Source of the DNA: Rostratula benghalensis
Lineage: Eukaryota; Chordata; Aves; Charadriiformes; Rostratulidae
Assembly (NCBI GenBank): GCA_013399305.1
Contig: VXAI01000025.1
Span: forward strand, 4,864,792 to 4,928,791
DNA: 64,000 nt
Reading direction: 5' to 3'
The notes under the pieces were generated by a model that was not told where the DNA came from, made no database searches, and saw only the letters and a program-made list of their open reading frames with translations. The position numbers and the translations under genes were made by a program. Positions 23,201 through 35,300 of the stretch are shown here, in pieces. Each line of letters opens with the position of its first letter. Position 1 is the first letter of the stretch.

Positions 23201-25759
23201 TTTGTGAATAAACGTTCTATTGAGGTGGAGAAAGCTTTCAGGAGTATTTGGTCTAAGTCACTGTGTGGCAGATGTATCCCAGTGTCCAGATGTGGTTGGA
23301 GGGTGCCCTGCTGCAGAGGACTGCATGGTCCTTAGGTATGAAGGACTCGGGTGGTCCTAAGTGGCGGGAAGAATGGAGAGAAGGCACTTTTAGCCCATCT
23401 GTGAATCATTGTATCATCCAACTAGAATTTTCCCCTTAGCATTGGGGGAGTGGGGATTGCAGGGAGGGGTATCAAACATGAATAAAGAGTTCTTGTGTGC
23501 TTTACAGCCATCATCATGGTACCTCAGCCTTTACCATACACCATGCAACTGGTATTACAGTAGGCTTCACACTTTCCGTAACACTTCTTTTGAGTCACAT
23601 AGAAAGCCTGATGACTTTGCTCTGCTTTCTAAGCTGAGGAAAATACCAGGAACTGTCCTCTTCCCCACCCCCCACTTCCTTTAGAGAAACCTCAACAGTC
23701 TTCACAGAAATAGGAAATGACTGTTACCTTCAGGCTTTGTGGCTTTTTAGGTTATAGCCTTCTTTCTTTCCTGTTTAAAAGTTGACTTTTCCATTTCTCA
23801 CTGCTGGCCTCCATCTTCCAACTCTATTTGAATTGAATCTCCTCCTTCTTTTTGGTCCCCCTTGTAACTCAGAGAGTTTCAAGTCATCACCAAAGAGATG
23901 CCAGCAGTCCTTGAAAGAGCCAAAGGAGTGAGAACAGTCAAGTTCTGGTACTTTCATTACAAGACAAATTCTCTATCTTACTCCTATCAAACATCGCTTC
24001 TCCAGGAGGAGTCAAGCTGGTGAAGGGACAAAGAGAATCTTTCTCCTGGCCAGAGCAGAACTCTGGCCTTTGAGAAGAGGGTGAGTGGGCTTGTGGTGGG
24101 GTCAAGAGTTGGTCCACACAGGTTTGCTGGAGTGTGCACAGACATCTCGGGCTCACACTTCTCTTGCTATGAAAGATCCTCCCTTCCTCCCTTGCCATGT
24201 TGTAAGAGAGGACAATGTAGCATCACCATTCAGAGGGTCAGACTGCTTATACAAGGAGAAAGTCACCATTCACAACGACTGCTATCATAATTTTACACCA
24301 CAGGAAAGGGACTAAAAAAAGCAATTAAGACATAAGAAACTGCAGCGGTTTGAACTTTTTTTTGGTTGTTTTTCACTGAGGAAAAATCAGTCCTTAAAAT
24401 CCTACCTAAGAAACCAGGCAGTCATTTAGTATTACTTGCAGTGCTTTACGGGGAAGATTTTCACACTAGTTGGTTGAGGATCCAATCTGCAACTGTTGTG
24501 GCTGGTTATTTTTCCAAGAGAATGAAAACAGAGATACAAGCAGAAGTTACTGCAACTGCCGCTGCCTCATTTTACCCTCTGCAGTCAGGTTGCTACTGGT
24601 AGAAGCCCTGGGTTTTATACAGGCAATAACACTTGCAGGTGCAAAGCTTCAAGCTCATGTTTACACCCACCAGCGGGAAGCTCACCTTCTTAAATGCATC
24701 TGTCTATGTGCAAAGCACTAGAGAAATTGCCATAATAATGACACCTTCTCCAGCGCATACATGAATATTACAATGTCCCTTCTGCAGAGAAGAAAGTCAG
24801 TGCAGGAGTAAAAAAGTACCTAACTTTAGGTCACAGCCACAAAACAAACAAAAAACCAAGCAAAACAACCCAAGGCTTTCAGGAGTTCCTGCTTCTTAAG
24901 ACTCAGTCTGCTTCTCCATTTTAACTTGCTTTTAAAAATAATTAAAAGTATTGAGAAACCTTATAAAAACCCACAAGGAGCTTTTGTGAATCTATTTCAT
25001 ATTTGTTTGTTCCACAGTTGCCAGAAGGTCTTTCGGTCTCCTTGTCATTTTGCACTATATGACCTAAGTAACACTGATATTTATTGCTCATTTTCATTTA
25101 GCTCTTTGAAGACCAATCCACTTAATGATCAGAAACCTCACACAATTTAGCAGATAACATCACTGCAGAGACTTGTTGGGAAGCTTTAATAAGTAAAATG
25201 AATACTAAGAGGTGGGCTGGGGCGATTGCTGCGTTTTAATCCTGGATGATAAGAATCAGAGTCATACCTGCCCATTCTTGCTCTGCGATTACAGAGACAG
25301 AGCAGTTCAAGTGGACACAAATTTTAGGGGATGTTGTTTTAGTGACTACCTCAAGCATTTGTTAAGACACAGATTATGATAATAACACCTGCCCTTGGTG
25401 TCACTTGCATTTACCCACACGCAGTTTCTCATGCGGTAGGTGAATCCTGTTACCTCTGATCTGCAGATGGGAAAACCACCGTGACCCCAGTCCCAGCAAG
25501 CCCTGGGCAGCCCCAAAACCAGGCAGGGCACACGCTCCCAGCCAGCCTGGCACTGGAACCCTCCCCTCCATCCTCCCCCAGCACTAGGTCTGGGACCCGA
25601 CCCCTAGGGAGCAGGTAATCACATAGGACACAGGCAGCAGGCTCAGGAGCTAAGGGAATATGAACAAGGGTGGCTTTTCTAGGTATAAAAAAATTTAGAG
25701 TACCAAAAGGAGCATCGTGGAGTATAAACGGGAGTATAATAGAGTACTGCCTGAAAAGG

Positions 25760-25860
25760 CAGGCAGTGAAACTCAGGAATTTGTTCAAGGTCACAGAGGA
25801 AATCTGTAGGGGAGCAAAGAGGAGGATCTGGTTCCTCCTAGCCTTCAGTTCGTGCCCCAA
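25760..25860 (-). mobile_element. Possible MIR-like SINE relic
   Basis: The plus strand reads AGGAATTTGTTCAAGGTCAC then AGAGGAAATCTGTAGGGGAGC. This resembles the reverse complement of ancient amniote SINEs ('gtgacttgcccaaggtcacacaggaagtctgtggcagagc'), followed by a GGATCTGGTTCCTCCTAGCC-like end. It is strongly diverged. Family and edges are uncertain. Confidence 0.5.
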
Positions 25861-28094
25861 CAGCTGGACGTGGCTCTGTGACATATGGAAATATGCCTCT
25901 AGTCCCACTGAAAAATGCTTCAAATTACAAACTTCCTACTGCCCTCCGAGAACTTTTTATTTGTGGAAACTTGAAAAAAAAAAGTCTCTATATAATAACC
26001 ATGGAAAGTTGTTTTCTTGTAGAATTGTAAATAAAGCAGTATTTATATTATTGTTACAATTTCCCTGGTCCTCAGTGACAGGGTGACCCCCTTGGTGTAC
26101 GGAAATGGAGCAATTAATGAGTAATGAACCATTTCCTGATATGAATATGCTGCAGCCCATCTTTTGTTCTCACATCTTCAGGGACTATCTCTTATCAGAG
26201 GCCTTTTCCCCTATGGAGAAACACTTGGAGGTTGCTTTAGGTAACAGAGCAGTGGGTAATTTTCAAAGACAACTTAAAATTAAAGAGTCTTTTCAGCAGT
26301 TTTGAGTACACCATTAGTGGATGACTGCATAGCTAAACGATTTGACTCACCCTCAAAGAGATTTAGGCTTAGAAATTTCTGGGTTTCAGACCTCTACTCA
26401 CGAAATGAAGCAACAGGCACCACCTCCTCATTGTCACGAGCATCTTCTAGTCACATATGAAACCACCGGGTTCTATCACCTGTGGTCTTTGCAGAAAGTA
26501 TCACTTTGAGGCACGAATTATGACTCATTACCTATCAAAAAAGGCCAAATCCTAGGGTTTGGGTTTTTTTTTCTCCTTTTGGTTTTGGGGGATGTTCACC
26601 TTTCATATACAAACAGATGGCATTGGGACAACAGGTCTCTGTGCACAAGGCAGGGGTGTGTGGATATGCAGTTCTCCAGTGAGCACAAAACAAAGTAAAA
26701 CCAGATTGAAAACTTTCATTACCCAGCAATGCAAGTCACAACAGCAGGGCTGAATCTGTTTCTATTTAGACAATATCTGGAACAGCGTTTTATTATACAG
26801 CCTGTAAAGCACTGCCTGTGCATGGGTGGAAAGTACATTGTCTCCTTAAATAAAGAACTGGGGCAGGATTGTTTGGCACTTTCTTTTTTCCTCTTCTTTT
26901 TTCTTTAACCATAAACACGAAGTAACCATTTCTCCATAACATTGAACTCTTTGTGGCCTTCCTAGAAACAATAAAAGTATCCAAAAATAAACATCTACTT
27001 AGAATAAATATTAACTCGGAGACCTTTAAAATATGAAGAAAAGAGTCTCTGCAACATAATCTCTTCCCTGATAATGCAAAAGCCACCCCACGGGGTTTAA
27101 AACTGAGGGATTTCAAGGCTTCAGGGTGTCTTATGATGCTCGCTCTGAGCAGGCTGAATGCCAGGCTTTGTGAATGGCTCTGTCTTAAAAGACAAGAGTC
27201 CTAATCGCTTTCAACTTTTCTAATTCTTCACATTCCTTCCTAGCAGAATAACTGCCCGCCTTATAATGGTAGAAACATTTGGAGACTAAAAGAAACAAAC
27301 AAAAAATAATCAATTTTCAAGGTCCACTTGCAGATGGAGGAACTGTTTATGAAACATTTACTGTTCAGTTGCAGGAGAAAATCTCATCCTAATGGCAAAT
27401 GAGGAAGCATGGAAATAACGGAGAGAGGTTTCTCCTTTTTTTGGGCAGGATGTGGGGGGCAGTGGGCACAGAAACTCTCCTGCTCTACAATTCAGATACT
27501 TGACTTTTCCAGCAAGTAGACCCCACCCAAGGAAATGGGAATTTTAAGCTCTGTGGAGCCAGGAGCGGGTGCTACCACCACGTGTTCGCTGCCCTCAACG
27601 GGCTCAGCTTAGCTTCTAAAAACATCCCCTGCTTAAAACCAGCCAGGCCAAACCCCAAGTGCTTCTCCAGGGCAGGTATGGCTTTCCAAACCAAAAATCT
27701 CCTGCTGGGTTCTGGCTCACCGTATTTTACAGATTTCCCACCAGCAGAGGACAAGAAACTGAAATTCCAAGCCAATCTTTCTACAGAAGGCCCACCCTCA
27801 GCTTTCCCCCACGTTCTGCACAAAACCTGGCGTGGTTCTTGCAGCAGTGGCTTCTCCGTGTGGCGCCTGCTGCTTCCCATCACTGAGACCGACACAACAG
27901 GGCAAGGCTTGTGATAAAAACCTGATGGATTCATCTGACCTGGCTGACCGTACTTCTGATCACAGCCAGTCATTTCTCTAAAATGATCTGTCTCCCGCCC
28001 GTGAGGTTAGAGGTTGGGTATTTTGTTATCCGTATCGCCTCTTGTATCTGGTTTTGATCTTTATCTTCTAAGGTAATATTCTAAGAATTAAGGG

Positions 28095-28141
28095 GAAAAA
28101 ACAAACAAAACAAAACAAAAAACCAACAAAACCAAAACAAC
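28095..28141. repeat. (AAAAC)n-type A-rich low-complexity repeat
   Basis: Interrupted CAAA and CAAAA units run for about 47 bases. It is simple sequence, with no retroelement recognised upstream. Confidence 0.88.
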
Positions 28142-28442
28142 AGCTTTTATTACCTTAATTTAAAACGAAGTCTTGCTTTTCAATTCCGGTTAAATAATTC
28201 ATTTACATCTTGCCAGAGATGTTGAAAAACTAATGTGTACAGATGAGAAGCAACCTTTCTAAAAATACGAACAGAAAACATCCAGTCTTTCCTGTTATGT
28301 TTATAGTTTTTTTCCCTTACAGCATAACATTAAAATTACCAGCTCTCATGTGGTATAATTTGGTTACATCCCCTAAAGACACGTGAAAGCAGTCCCAAAG
28401 GAACCATTTACTTCAGTGAGAATAGAAGGTGCTGAGTACATC

Positions 28443-28468
28443 ACTTAGGACCTTTTTTGGTCCTAAGT
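28443..28468. repeat. Perfect 10-bp inverted repeat, T6 loop
   Basis: ACTTAGGACC (28443-28452) and GGTCCTAAGT (28459-28468) are exact reverse complements separated by TTTTTT. Pairing stops at the next base on each side. It could be a short hairpin in RNA or a chance palindrome. No transposon terminal repeat or target duplication was recognised. Confidence 0.9.
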
Positions 28469-30349
28469 TGGGGGATAATATTGGTTTACTGCCTAAATCT
28501 CCTCCAAGCTCCCTTCCATACATACCAAGATGGAGCCACGGTGGGGTGGTCCAGCTCACACATCACCCTCACACAGAGGTTTCACCTCTCTAGGTCTTGG
28601 GGTCCATCACCTTTGCACACGTGGAGGAAATGAGTCGTGAGACCAAAATATGGTTGTCCCCTGACTAGCGATGGGGTGAAAGGAATTGGACAAATGTAGC
28701 ACATCCATGAGTGACCAAAGACCAGAACTCAACTCTCCTGTTTCCAACAGCTGCATGGAAGCCACAATGTTCTTCTTACTATTCCAATCACCAAAAACTT
28801 TCAGAAGTCTCCAGCAGTAGCCTAACTGTGCTGCCCTTGGGACTAATGACAGAACTAGTGATGTCTGCTTGTGGGCTCTGGAAAACCTGCTGGTTTGCTG
28901 CTGAAGACCTACCCTTTTGCATTTTCCCCATCTGCATTCAGCTTCTTACCATCCCTCTGTCCCCGGCTTAGGAAAAGCTGGGCTGTGCTGCTGCTCTACG
29001 CCCGTGTCACCCCACTTGGCTGTGGGCAACCATCAATTCCTCATGTGCAACAACAGGAAGAGTCCAGAATAAACACATTAAGCATCTTAAATTTGCAAGT
29101 AAGTGCACAGGCTATTACGCCCTGATAGAGAACCACAGATAATTCAGTGCTTAACTTTAAACATCCACATAATACCACTGAATTCACTTGAACAAAATTA
29201 TGTTGCATGCTTAACTTTAAGCTTATGCTTAAGTGCCTGATTAATGCTCTCCCTGTACACTTTACCTCAAGTTTGTCTGGGGTCACTCGATGCCATATTC
29301 CAGAGATATGTAAAAGCACTGCTTCTCTAGAACAGGAGACTGGAACCAGTTTTCACACACTGGGAAGCTAACAGGTAAGTGAAGATTTGTTTTCCCATTA
29401 AATATGACCCTCAATTTGTTTCAGTACATTTGTGGACAGTTCATCACCCGAGAAGCTGAACCTGCAGATCTCAAGATATCACAGCTTCTGGATGTCACCT
29501 CAGTGCTGCTTGGGTACAGGCTGCATTACCAGCCCTTAATGGGGAGGAATATACAGCAAATGCTTTTCTGAAAATTTGTGTACAGTCTTGCTACAGTTGT
29601 TAAACCAGACAGTGAGACCTAAAAGAGTTGTTTTGTCTAGCTGGGTATTACTCATTACACTTTCATGGTCTTCCCATTTTAATGGTAAGATTTTGTCAGC
29701 TTCATAAATTGGTCTATCACGGGTAGGCAGAAGACATAGAGAAAGCAGAAGCTCTTGTGCAGTCTTAAAGCTTTTGCTTTGCAATAGCTCCCCTACATAC
29801 ATCTGTGCAGATGTGAAATAGGACTTGGTAGGGGAGAAGCATGAGCAGATTGTCCTTTACAAATGCACCCTCCTACAGGAGTCAAGGAACAAATTCTCAG
29901 TGCAGTCACACAGGTTTTGGGGGGTTGCACTGCTTTTACGGGGAGAGGTTATACCTGCTGATTCTCTCAATATTTAATCCACATCATTATTTTGCTCTAA
30001 GGCCAGTTCCCATTTGCATCTGTGACAAGAACTGGTATCTCACTAGTACCACACTTCTCAAACCACCACCCCTGTGGAAACTGCACAAGTCCCAGCAAGG
30101 ATGAGGTTTTGACTTGTGTTACCTTACACAAGGGAGCAAGAGACTTACCTAAGACTCACCTTACAAACATCCCATGTGCAGGGTTAAGTCCCAGCTCTGC
30201 CAACCTGGTTTGCAGCTCTAGAGGAACTGATCCAGGTGAGCTGCAGATCCCTTCCCCTTCCTGAAGGGAAGGAACTGCGACCCACACGGCGATTCAACCC
30301 CCTCACCCAGAGCTGTGTGACACAACTTAATCCTCATACCTGGTTCTGA

Positions 30350-30720
30350 AAAGTAAGTTATAAAATCCAATAATTAGCCAAAGAAGCTACCTGCTGATAT
30401 TCTGTTAAATATAGAGAAAACAAAATGCTTTAATGATCTGTGTTGCACGCTGCTTTAAACGTATACTCAAATAAAGCACGTGTCTTATTGAACACATCCA
30501 ATACTGGGCATTTCAGATTCAGTATAAATAATTAGACTTGTCTCTCTTTAGACAAATTATTGTTAGGGAAAGCTTTAAGAATATTTTCTTGTGAAATACA
30601 GTGCTGTTTCTTTAAATAAAGGGCTCTGGCAGTTCTGTGAAGCAGTTAGCTTAGCACCATTAATACAGAATACAGTCTATCAGCATTTAGTGAACTCTCC
30701 ATGACCCTGGTGGAAAGTAA
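30350..30720. promoter_or_regulatory. AT-rich candidate conserved noncoding element
   Basis: About 370 bases of repeat-free AT-rich DNA contain CCAATAATTAGCC, GTATAAATAATTAGAC, AGACAAATTATTG and ACCATTAATACAG. The two AATTAG blocks are homeodomain-type sites. It resembles developmental enhancer sequence. No alignment was available to confirm this. Confidence 0.3.
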
Positions 30721-31506
30721 CTCCTTTAGCTTATACTTATGAAAAATATTATTTAAAAATGCTGTTGAAATGTAAGCATCATTTATAGTCAGTGTAAAAC
30801 TGGAGTGATATTGCCAGCTCCATCAAGCATTCAACCAAGGATGGGGACCGCTCATCTTCTTTTCTTGGGAAGGTAGAGAGCCTCTGGGAGCTGGAAATGG
30901 GAGTCTACCAAAACATCTCAGTTGTCTCCCACCTGTGTGCTCACAGGTTTCTCTTTTATTTGCTACCTATTTTGCCCTTCAGCAGAAATCTCTCAAAGTT
31001 GGCCGATACGGTAAGTTTTTAAATTCACCTGTTTAGCAACAGAGGAAGGAGTGGGTGCTACGTATGTGAGTATGTCCTGGTGTGCCAAGACACGGCCTTT
31101 AAGGTCACAGCTCCTCCCTTGCAGAAGGGCATCTTGGTCAGGAAGGATCTGAGAGAGGAAGTCCAGGGCTGTGTCTGCTCTTCCTGCCTTGCGGAGGAGG
31201 AAATTTTAATACCTCTCTGCCAACAAAAGACAGTAAATGACTCCTTTTGGTCATTCAGACACAAAAATCTTTGCCTTGCTGAAATAATACCGGCAATACT
31301 GTCCACGGGGTTATGCCTGCACAGAACAGCTTTCCACCAAGTAGTACACGGGGTTTCTTCACGAATGTGAAGAAACAATCTGAGCTGACTTTTTGCCATG
31401 ATGGGTAGCTATCTCGGTCCAGATCCACAGTGCTACAAATTCCCACCTAGGATGCCTGCGTTAGCATCTTTGTTACCTTGGGCTTCTTCTAGAGCCAATG
31501 GATGGA

Positions 31507-31696
31507 CAGGCACCCACAGAGGACAAACACACCTCCCCCGGGGTATCCCTGGGGGTGCCTGCCCCTCCCAACCGAATATATAAGGGAGCTTATGAGCCTA
31601 ATACAGGCTCTAATTTAGATAGTTCATTTAGTCCAGGCCTTAGTCCAAGCTTTGAGAGTTATAAACTGAACTTAAGGAGCTCTTGCAAGCTCCTTA
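31507..31696. repeat. Cluster of three short inverted repeats
   Basis: Three exact inverted repeats lie within 190 bases. CAGGCACCC (31507-31515) pairs with GGGTGCCTG (31553-31561) and encloses an inner CCCCC/GGGGG pair. GAGCCT (31594-31599) pairs with AGGCTC (31605-31610). TAAGGAGCT (31673-31681) pairs with AGCTCCTTA (31688-31696) across a six-base loop. A 21-base poly(A) tract lies about 110 bases downstream. It could be a structured RNA or a chance cluster. No known family was recognised. Confidence 0.8.
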
Positions 31697-31808
31697 TTTG
31701 TGTAACATACAGGACATGCATCTGGCGACAGAGCCCTCGGCCCACAGCTTCGCTGCTCTTGTGGATGGAGCACACAAGGATTGCCTGTCTGAACCCTCTA
31801 TGTCAGAG

Positions 31809-31829
31809 AAAAAAAAAAAAAAAAAAAAA
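31809..31829. repeat. Poly(A) tract, about 21 A
   Basis: An uninterrupted A run is followed by five G. No AATAAA or ATTAAA lies in the preceding 40 bases and no flanking direct repeat was seen. A retroposed transcript tail is therefore not supported. Confidence 0.93.
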
Positions 31830-31914
31830 GGGGGTTTTCCACATTTGGAAGAGGGCCACCACTGGAAGCTGAACCTGGCCAGACCAGTTAGCAACATTTT
31901 CACGATAAACAAAG

Positions 31915-32300
31915 AAGTGCATTGCTTGGGCCACTGGCTGATTATAATAGCTATGAAATTACCCAATTTAGCTCACCACGTCAATAAAATTTATACGAAA
32001 ATACCACCAGAATCTTGGCGAGCGTACGGATAACTGTACGAAAGTTCCCCGAGCCAATGTGACAGCCATTTAAGAGGACTAACCTCTGTCATACGGTTTT
32101 CATTTTCTGTGCATGCTATGCAAACACAACCACCACAAATATGCATTACAGGCTGCCTGGGTCTCACTGCCGAGGTGAATTAGCGCTGTAGCCTGACCTG
32201 TTGAAAAGCTTAACCTTTAACCTGCCAGGCAACGGCGGTTGCAATTTGCAAGCCATTCCCGTGTTGAGTGGCTGAAAACATACTTATTTACTCCTGTCAA
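31915..32300. promoter_or_regulatory. Candidate conserved noncoding element
   Basis: This repeat-free segment contains GGCTGATTATAATAGC, GTCAATAAAATTTATACG, GCATGCTATGCAAACACAACC (a POU/forkhead-like block) and AATATGCATTACAGG, followed by GGTGAATTAGCGCTG. CpG-containing motifs such as AGCGTACGG are retained in otherwise AT-rich DNA. This is the segment in the window that most resembles a deeply conserved enhancer to my eye. Conservation could not be tested. Confidence 0.35.
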
Positions 32301-32846
32301 GCCATAAATGAGATGGGTTGGGCCAGCTCAGCTTGCTTCCCAGTTCGCAGACCCTGTCGCAAAACGCTACCACATGTTGGGCAAATAAATCAGCCCGAGG
32401 ACTGAACGCTACTGCACGGTGACCCAGCCTCACTCTGCAGAGGAAGAGGAGAGGAGCTTCTTCTGATCCAGAGCAAAAAGGAGAGAAGGCAAAGTGACTT
32501 CCTTTTTTTTTTTTTTTTAAGCAACTTCCCACTGCGCTTCCAAGAAAAAAGAAACGCAATGAAGTTGTTTGAAAATATTAAAAAAAAAAAAAAAAATTGG
32601 TGAAAAATCTGCAGAAGGTTATTTGAGAGACTGAAATGCTCCACACGGATGCACTTCTCATCAGCAGTGTAGGTTTCCTCTCGCTGCCCACTGGCGAGTC
32701 TCAGCTCCGTCGGGCGAAGCACTAATTCACTCACTTTTCCATCTCATCTGCAAAGCCTGCCAGTGGGGCCATTTAGGATTAGCTCTAGAGACGCAGTTGG
32801 GAGGTGGAGAGAAATGTCATTTCCCTACTCTCGGGTTTTGCAAGAT

Positions 32847-32860
32847 TTATCACTTATCAG
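32847..32860 (-). promoter_or_regulatory. Tandem GATA-factor sites
   Basis: TTATCA occurs at 32847-32852 and again at 32854-32859, giving two GATA motifs (TGATAA on the minus strand) seven bases apart. Closely spaced GATA sites can be functional, but the pair can also arise by chance in AT-rich DNA. Confidence 0.3.
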
Positions 32861-33456
32861 CTTTTTGTGAAAGATGCATCGTTTCAGGATGTGAAGCTCT
32901 GCCGTGCTAGACCTGCTCTCCTCTATCAAATGAAGCCAAATCAGGAGATAACCCAGGTTTAGCAAACTGGATGTTTTGTAATGGAGATAGCTGGATAATA
33001 ACTATTTCTAGATCAAAGCCAGTGACTAGGCGTTGCTCTTGGCTTGTTGGCTTTTCTGTCTGAGTGTATAACCACAGGTAGGCTTGAGTTGCAAAAATTC
33101 AGATCAGGATGCAAACTCCATAATTTGGGAATTGTTTAGTTGCAGAGACCTGGTGTGGTTCACAGCGAAGTGAGACAGGAATCGGGATGCTCTGAACCAG
33201 GTCTGGGTATGAATTATAGCCTGACCACATGTTGCAGACCTGGTTCACCTTCAACCCCAGTGCACAACCAATTGAAAGTTTTCTGATGCACCTAAAGCCA
33301 CATTTTGATTCCCCCTCTCCCCCCCCTTTTCTAGAATTCCTTACACTTGTGCATTTGCACAAACAAAAAACTTACTCATCACGAAATTCTTCCGAGTTTT
33401 TTCTGCTATTTTGGTTCTTGTTTGAATATGCTCTTTCCTTCAAGGTCTACAACAAG

Positions 33457-33484
33457 AAAAAAAAAAAAAAACGAAAAAAAAAAA
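33457..33484. repeat. Interrupted poly(A) tract
   Basis: About fifteen A, then CG, then eleven A. It is simple sequence with no associated retrocopy recognised. Confidence 0.92.
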
Positions 33485-34178
33485 GTGTTACAATATCTAT
33501 TTCTTATGCTTAAGTAAAGACAGAGACAAAAAGTTTTTTTTCTCTCTTACTTCAGAAGCTTCACCTTATCCAGAAAAAAAGCTCAGAAGCCCTATATGAG
33601 CCAGGAAGGCTTCAGGAGGGATGTGAGGAAACACACACTGCTGCTGCTCTTCTCTGCTTTCACACACACGCTATAGGCAGCTGCAACCCTACAAGTTTAT
33701 TTTCTGAAATTGGGGTTAAAAAATAACAATAATATCAATAATAACAATGATGATAAAAGTGGGACCAACCTTTCAGGCTGCGTAACAGCTTCTTTTCTGA
33801 ATATCTGTGCAAGATTTGTTTTTAGGAGACATTTTAATGAAAAACTTTGGGTCTAACACTGCAGTTTGCAGAAAAGTTAATCTTGGATGGGATCCATGCC
33901 ACATTCTCTCCCCGTATTTAAAAGTTGGTTTCAGTGGTGAATGTAAGCATTTGAAACAATATTACTGTTAAAGATAGGGTTGTATTTGTTGATCATGAAG
34001 AAAGAAGCAGTTTTCCTTCAAAGAGAGGCACCAGTATTCCCCACTGGTTGAGAACCTGCCATGTATGATAGCTCTGCAGTCTGAGCCTGGCAATAATTAC
34101 ACCTTGGGTTTTGCGGTCATTTTGGATTGGTGTGAACATGATAAATGACACGTTTTAATTTGAACTATTGCTCAGCAG

Positions 34179-34231
34179 GCCTGTTCAGGTAGGCAATAAT
34201 TCACTCGAGCAGGCAATAAACCTGAACAGGC
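34179..34231. repeat. Perfect 12-bp inverted repeat with AGGCAATA direct repeats
   Basis: GCCTGTTCAGGT (34179-34190) and ACCTGAACAGGC (34220-34231) are exact reverse complements around a 29-base centre. AGGCAATA occurs at 34191, 34211 and 34228, so the structure combines inverted and direct repetition. It might be a foldback insertion scar, a protein-binding palindrome or a local duplication product. No known transposon end was recognised. Confidence 0.93.
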
Positions 34232-35260
34232 AATAGCCCACACTTTGAAGTATGCCAGCAAACTCTTTAGCAACAAAATAAATATGTACATGAACTTCCT
34301 CCATAAATTGTCTTTGGTGAGGCAGACCCAGTAAGAGTTTCAGAGCTGGCTTTTCAGGTACTCGTGAGGAGCAGGATGACTCAGTGGGGCAGATCCTACT
34401 CCAGCGTTAAATTCTTTGAAGCTGGACAAAAGAACTGGTCCAGCATCCACTGAAGGCAGCAGGAGTCTTTTGTTTGGTGAAGGCAGAAGGACTAAGGGGG
34501 TAGGGCAGTTTGGTCCTTTCACCAAAGTAAGTAAATTGCCTTCCCATGAAACCACAGACTTACACACATACAGTCAAGGAAACTGCAAAAACACAGAACC
34601 AACACGCAGAGCAGCTTTGACACAGCTCGGAAGAGCTACAGGAGGATCCAAATGACTCCCCTTCTCTCAGGGCTCAGGAAACCTGCTAGCAAAACCCTGT
34701 CTGCACAGCAGCCTTCTTCACAGCATCCTTTTATCTGCACAGGAACAAGGCTGCTTTTCAGACATGACTTTCGTATCACACATTTTCAACCTCCGGGCAA
34801 ATGCATGCATTGTTTTAGTTACTTAAACCACCATGTTTTTTGTGCAAATTACACTAGCCTTGCTAGTAACACTTTTTGAGCACTGTGAGATGCTGTTGTA
34901 AAGGAAAGCAGAAGTTACTTTTCTTTTGGCTGCCAGCTGATCTTATTTTTACAGGCCAGGACCTACAGTGTTATCACCAATTACCCTAATGCAAGTTAAC
35001 TTGTTAAAGGAGAGGAAAAATAACACAGAGAGCAACGTGACTCAAGCCAGCTTGTCTGAGGCTGGTGTGTGTGAAACTCCTTTGCCTTCTGCTTTATAAT
35101 AAACAAGGGAAAGAATTCATAGTCAGAAGGAAAACCAGCAACAGCTTGAATGGAAAGAGACAGTTTATCATCAACTGTAGACAGCTGTGAGTCCTGCCTG
35201 TTCTGCTGCCCAACCGTGCTTTCGCACCAGAGACCCACAGCAGTCCCTGAGATTGTGCCT

Positions 35261-35300
35261 ACTGCAGGATGATCCCCCCCACTGCAGGATGATCCCCCAC
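35261..35300. repeat. Tandem duplication, two 20-bp units
   Basis: ACTGCAGGATGATCCCCCCC (35261-35280) is followed directly by a copy differing at one position near the end (35281-35300). It is a recent small duplication. Confidence 0.95.

Larger units (their letters stand above)
18501..25759. other. Gene-free noncoding stretch
   Basis: No exon was recognised. The AT-rich segment at about 18715-18810 contains CTTATATAAATTCC and TCTTAATTAGCTAGC and may extend the preceding candidate element. A poly(T) run lies at about 18967-18988. The 149-codon minus-strand frame at 20451-20900 has no known domain. GGTTCTGTGTCCTTGCCCAAGTCACC-type sequence near 22733-22757 is a very weak MIR-like match. Microsatellite and AT-rich segments are listed separately; the rest appears unstructured. 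Confidence 0.5.
25861..31506. other. Gene-free noncoding stretch
   Basis: No exon was recognised. An 8-bp inverted repeat (GGAAATGG at 26101-26108, CCATTTCC at 26129-26136) encloses the homeodomain-type block CAATTAATGAGTAATGA. Overlapping frames of 110 and 133 codons on opposite strands at 27572-27973 match nothing known. AT-rich segments at about 27300-27420 and 28145-28250 are weak regulatory candidates. Direct repeats of TGCTTAACTTTAA occur near 29148 and 29208. Confidence 0.5.

Noticed and set aside
31809..31829. Poly(A) tract considered as the tail of a processed pseudogene.
   Set aside because: No AATAAA-type signal upstream, no recognisable parent gene sequence and no flanking direct repeat.
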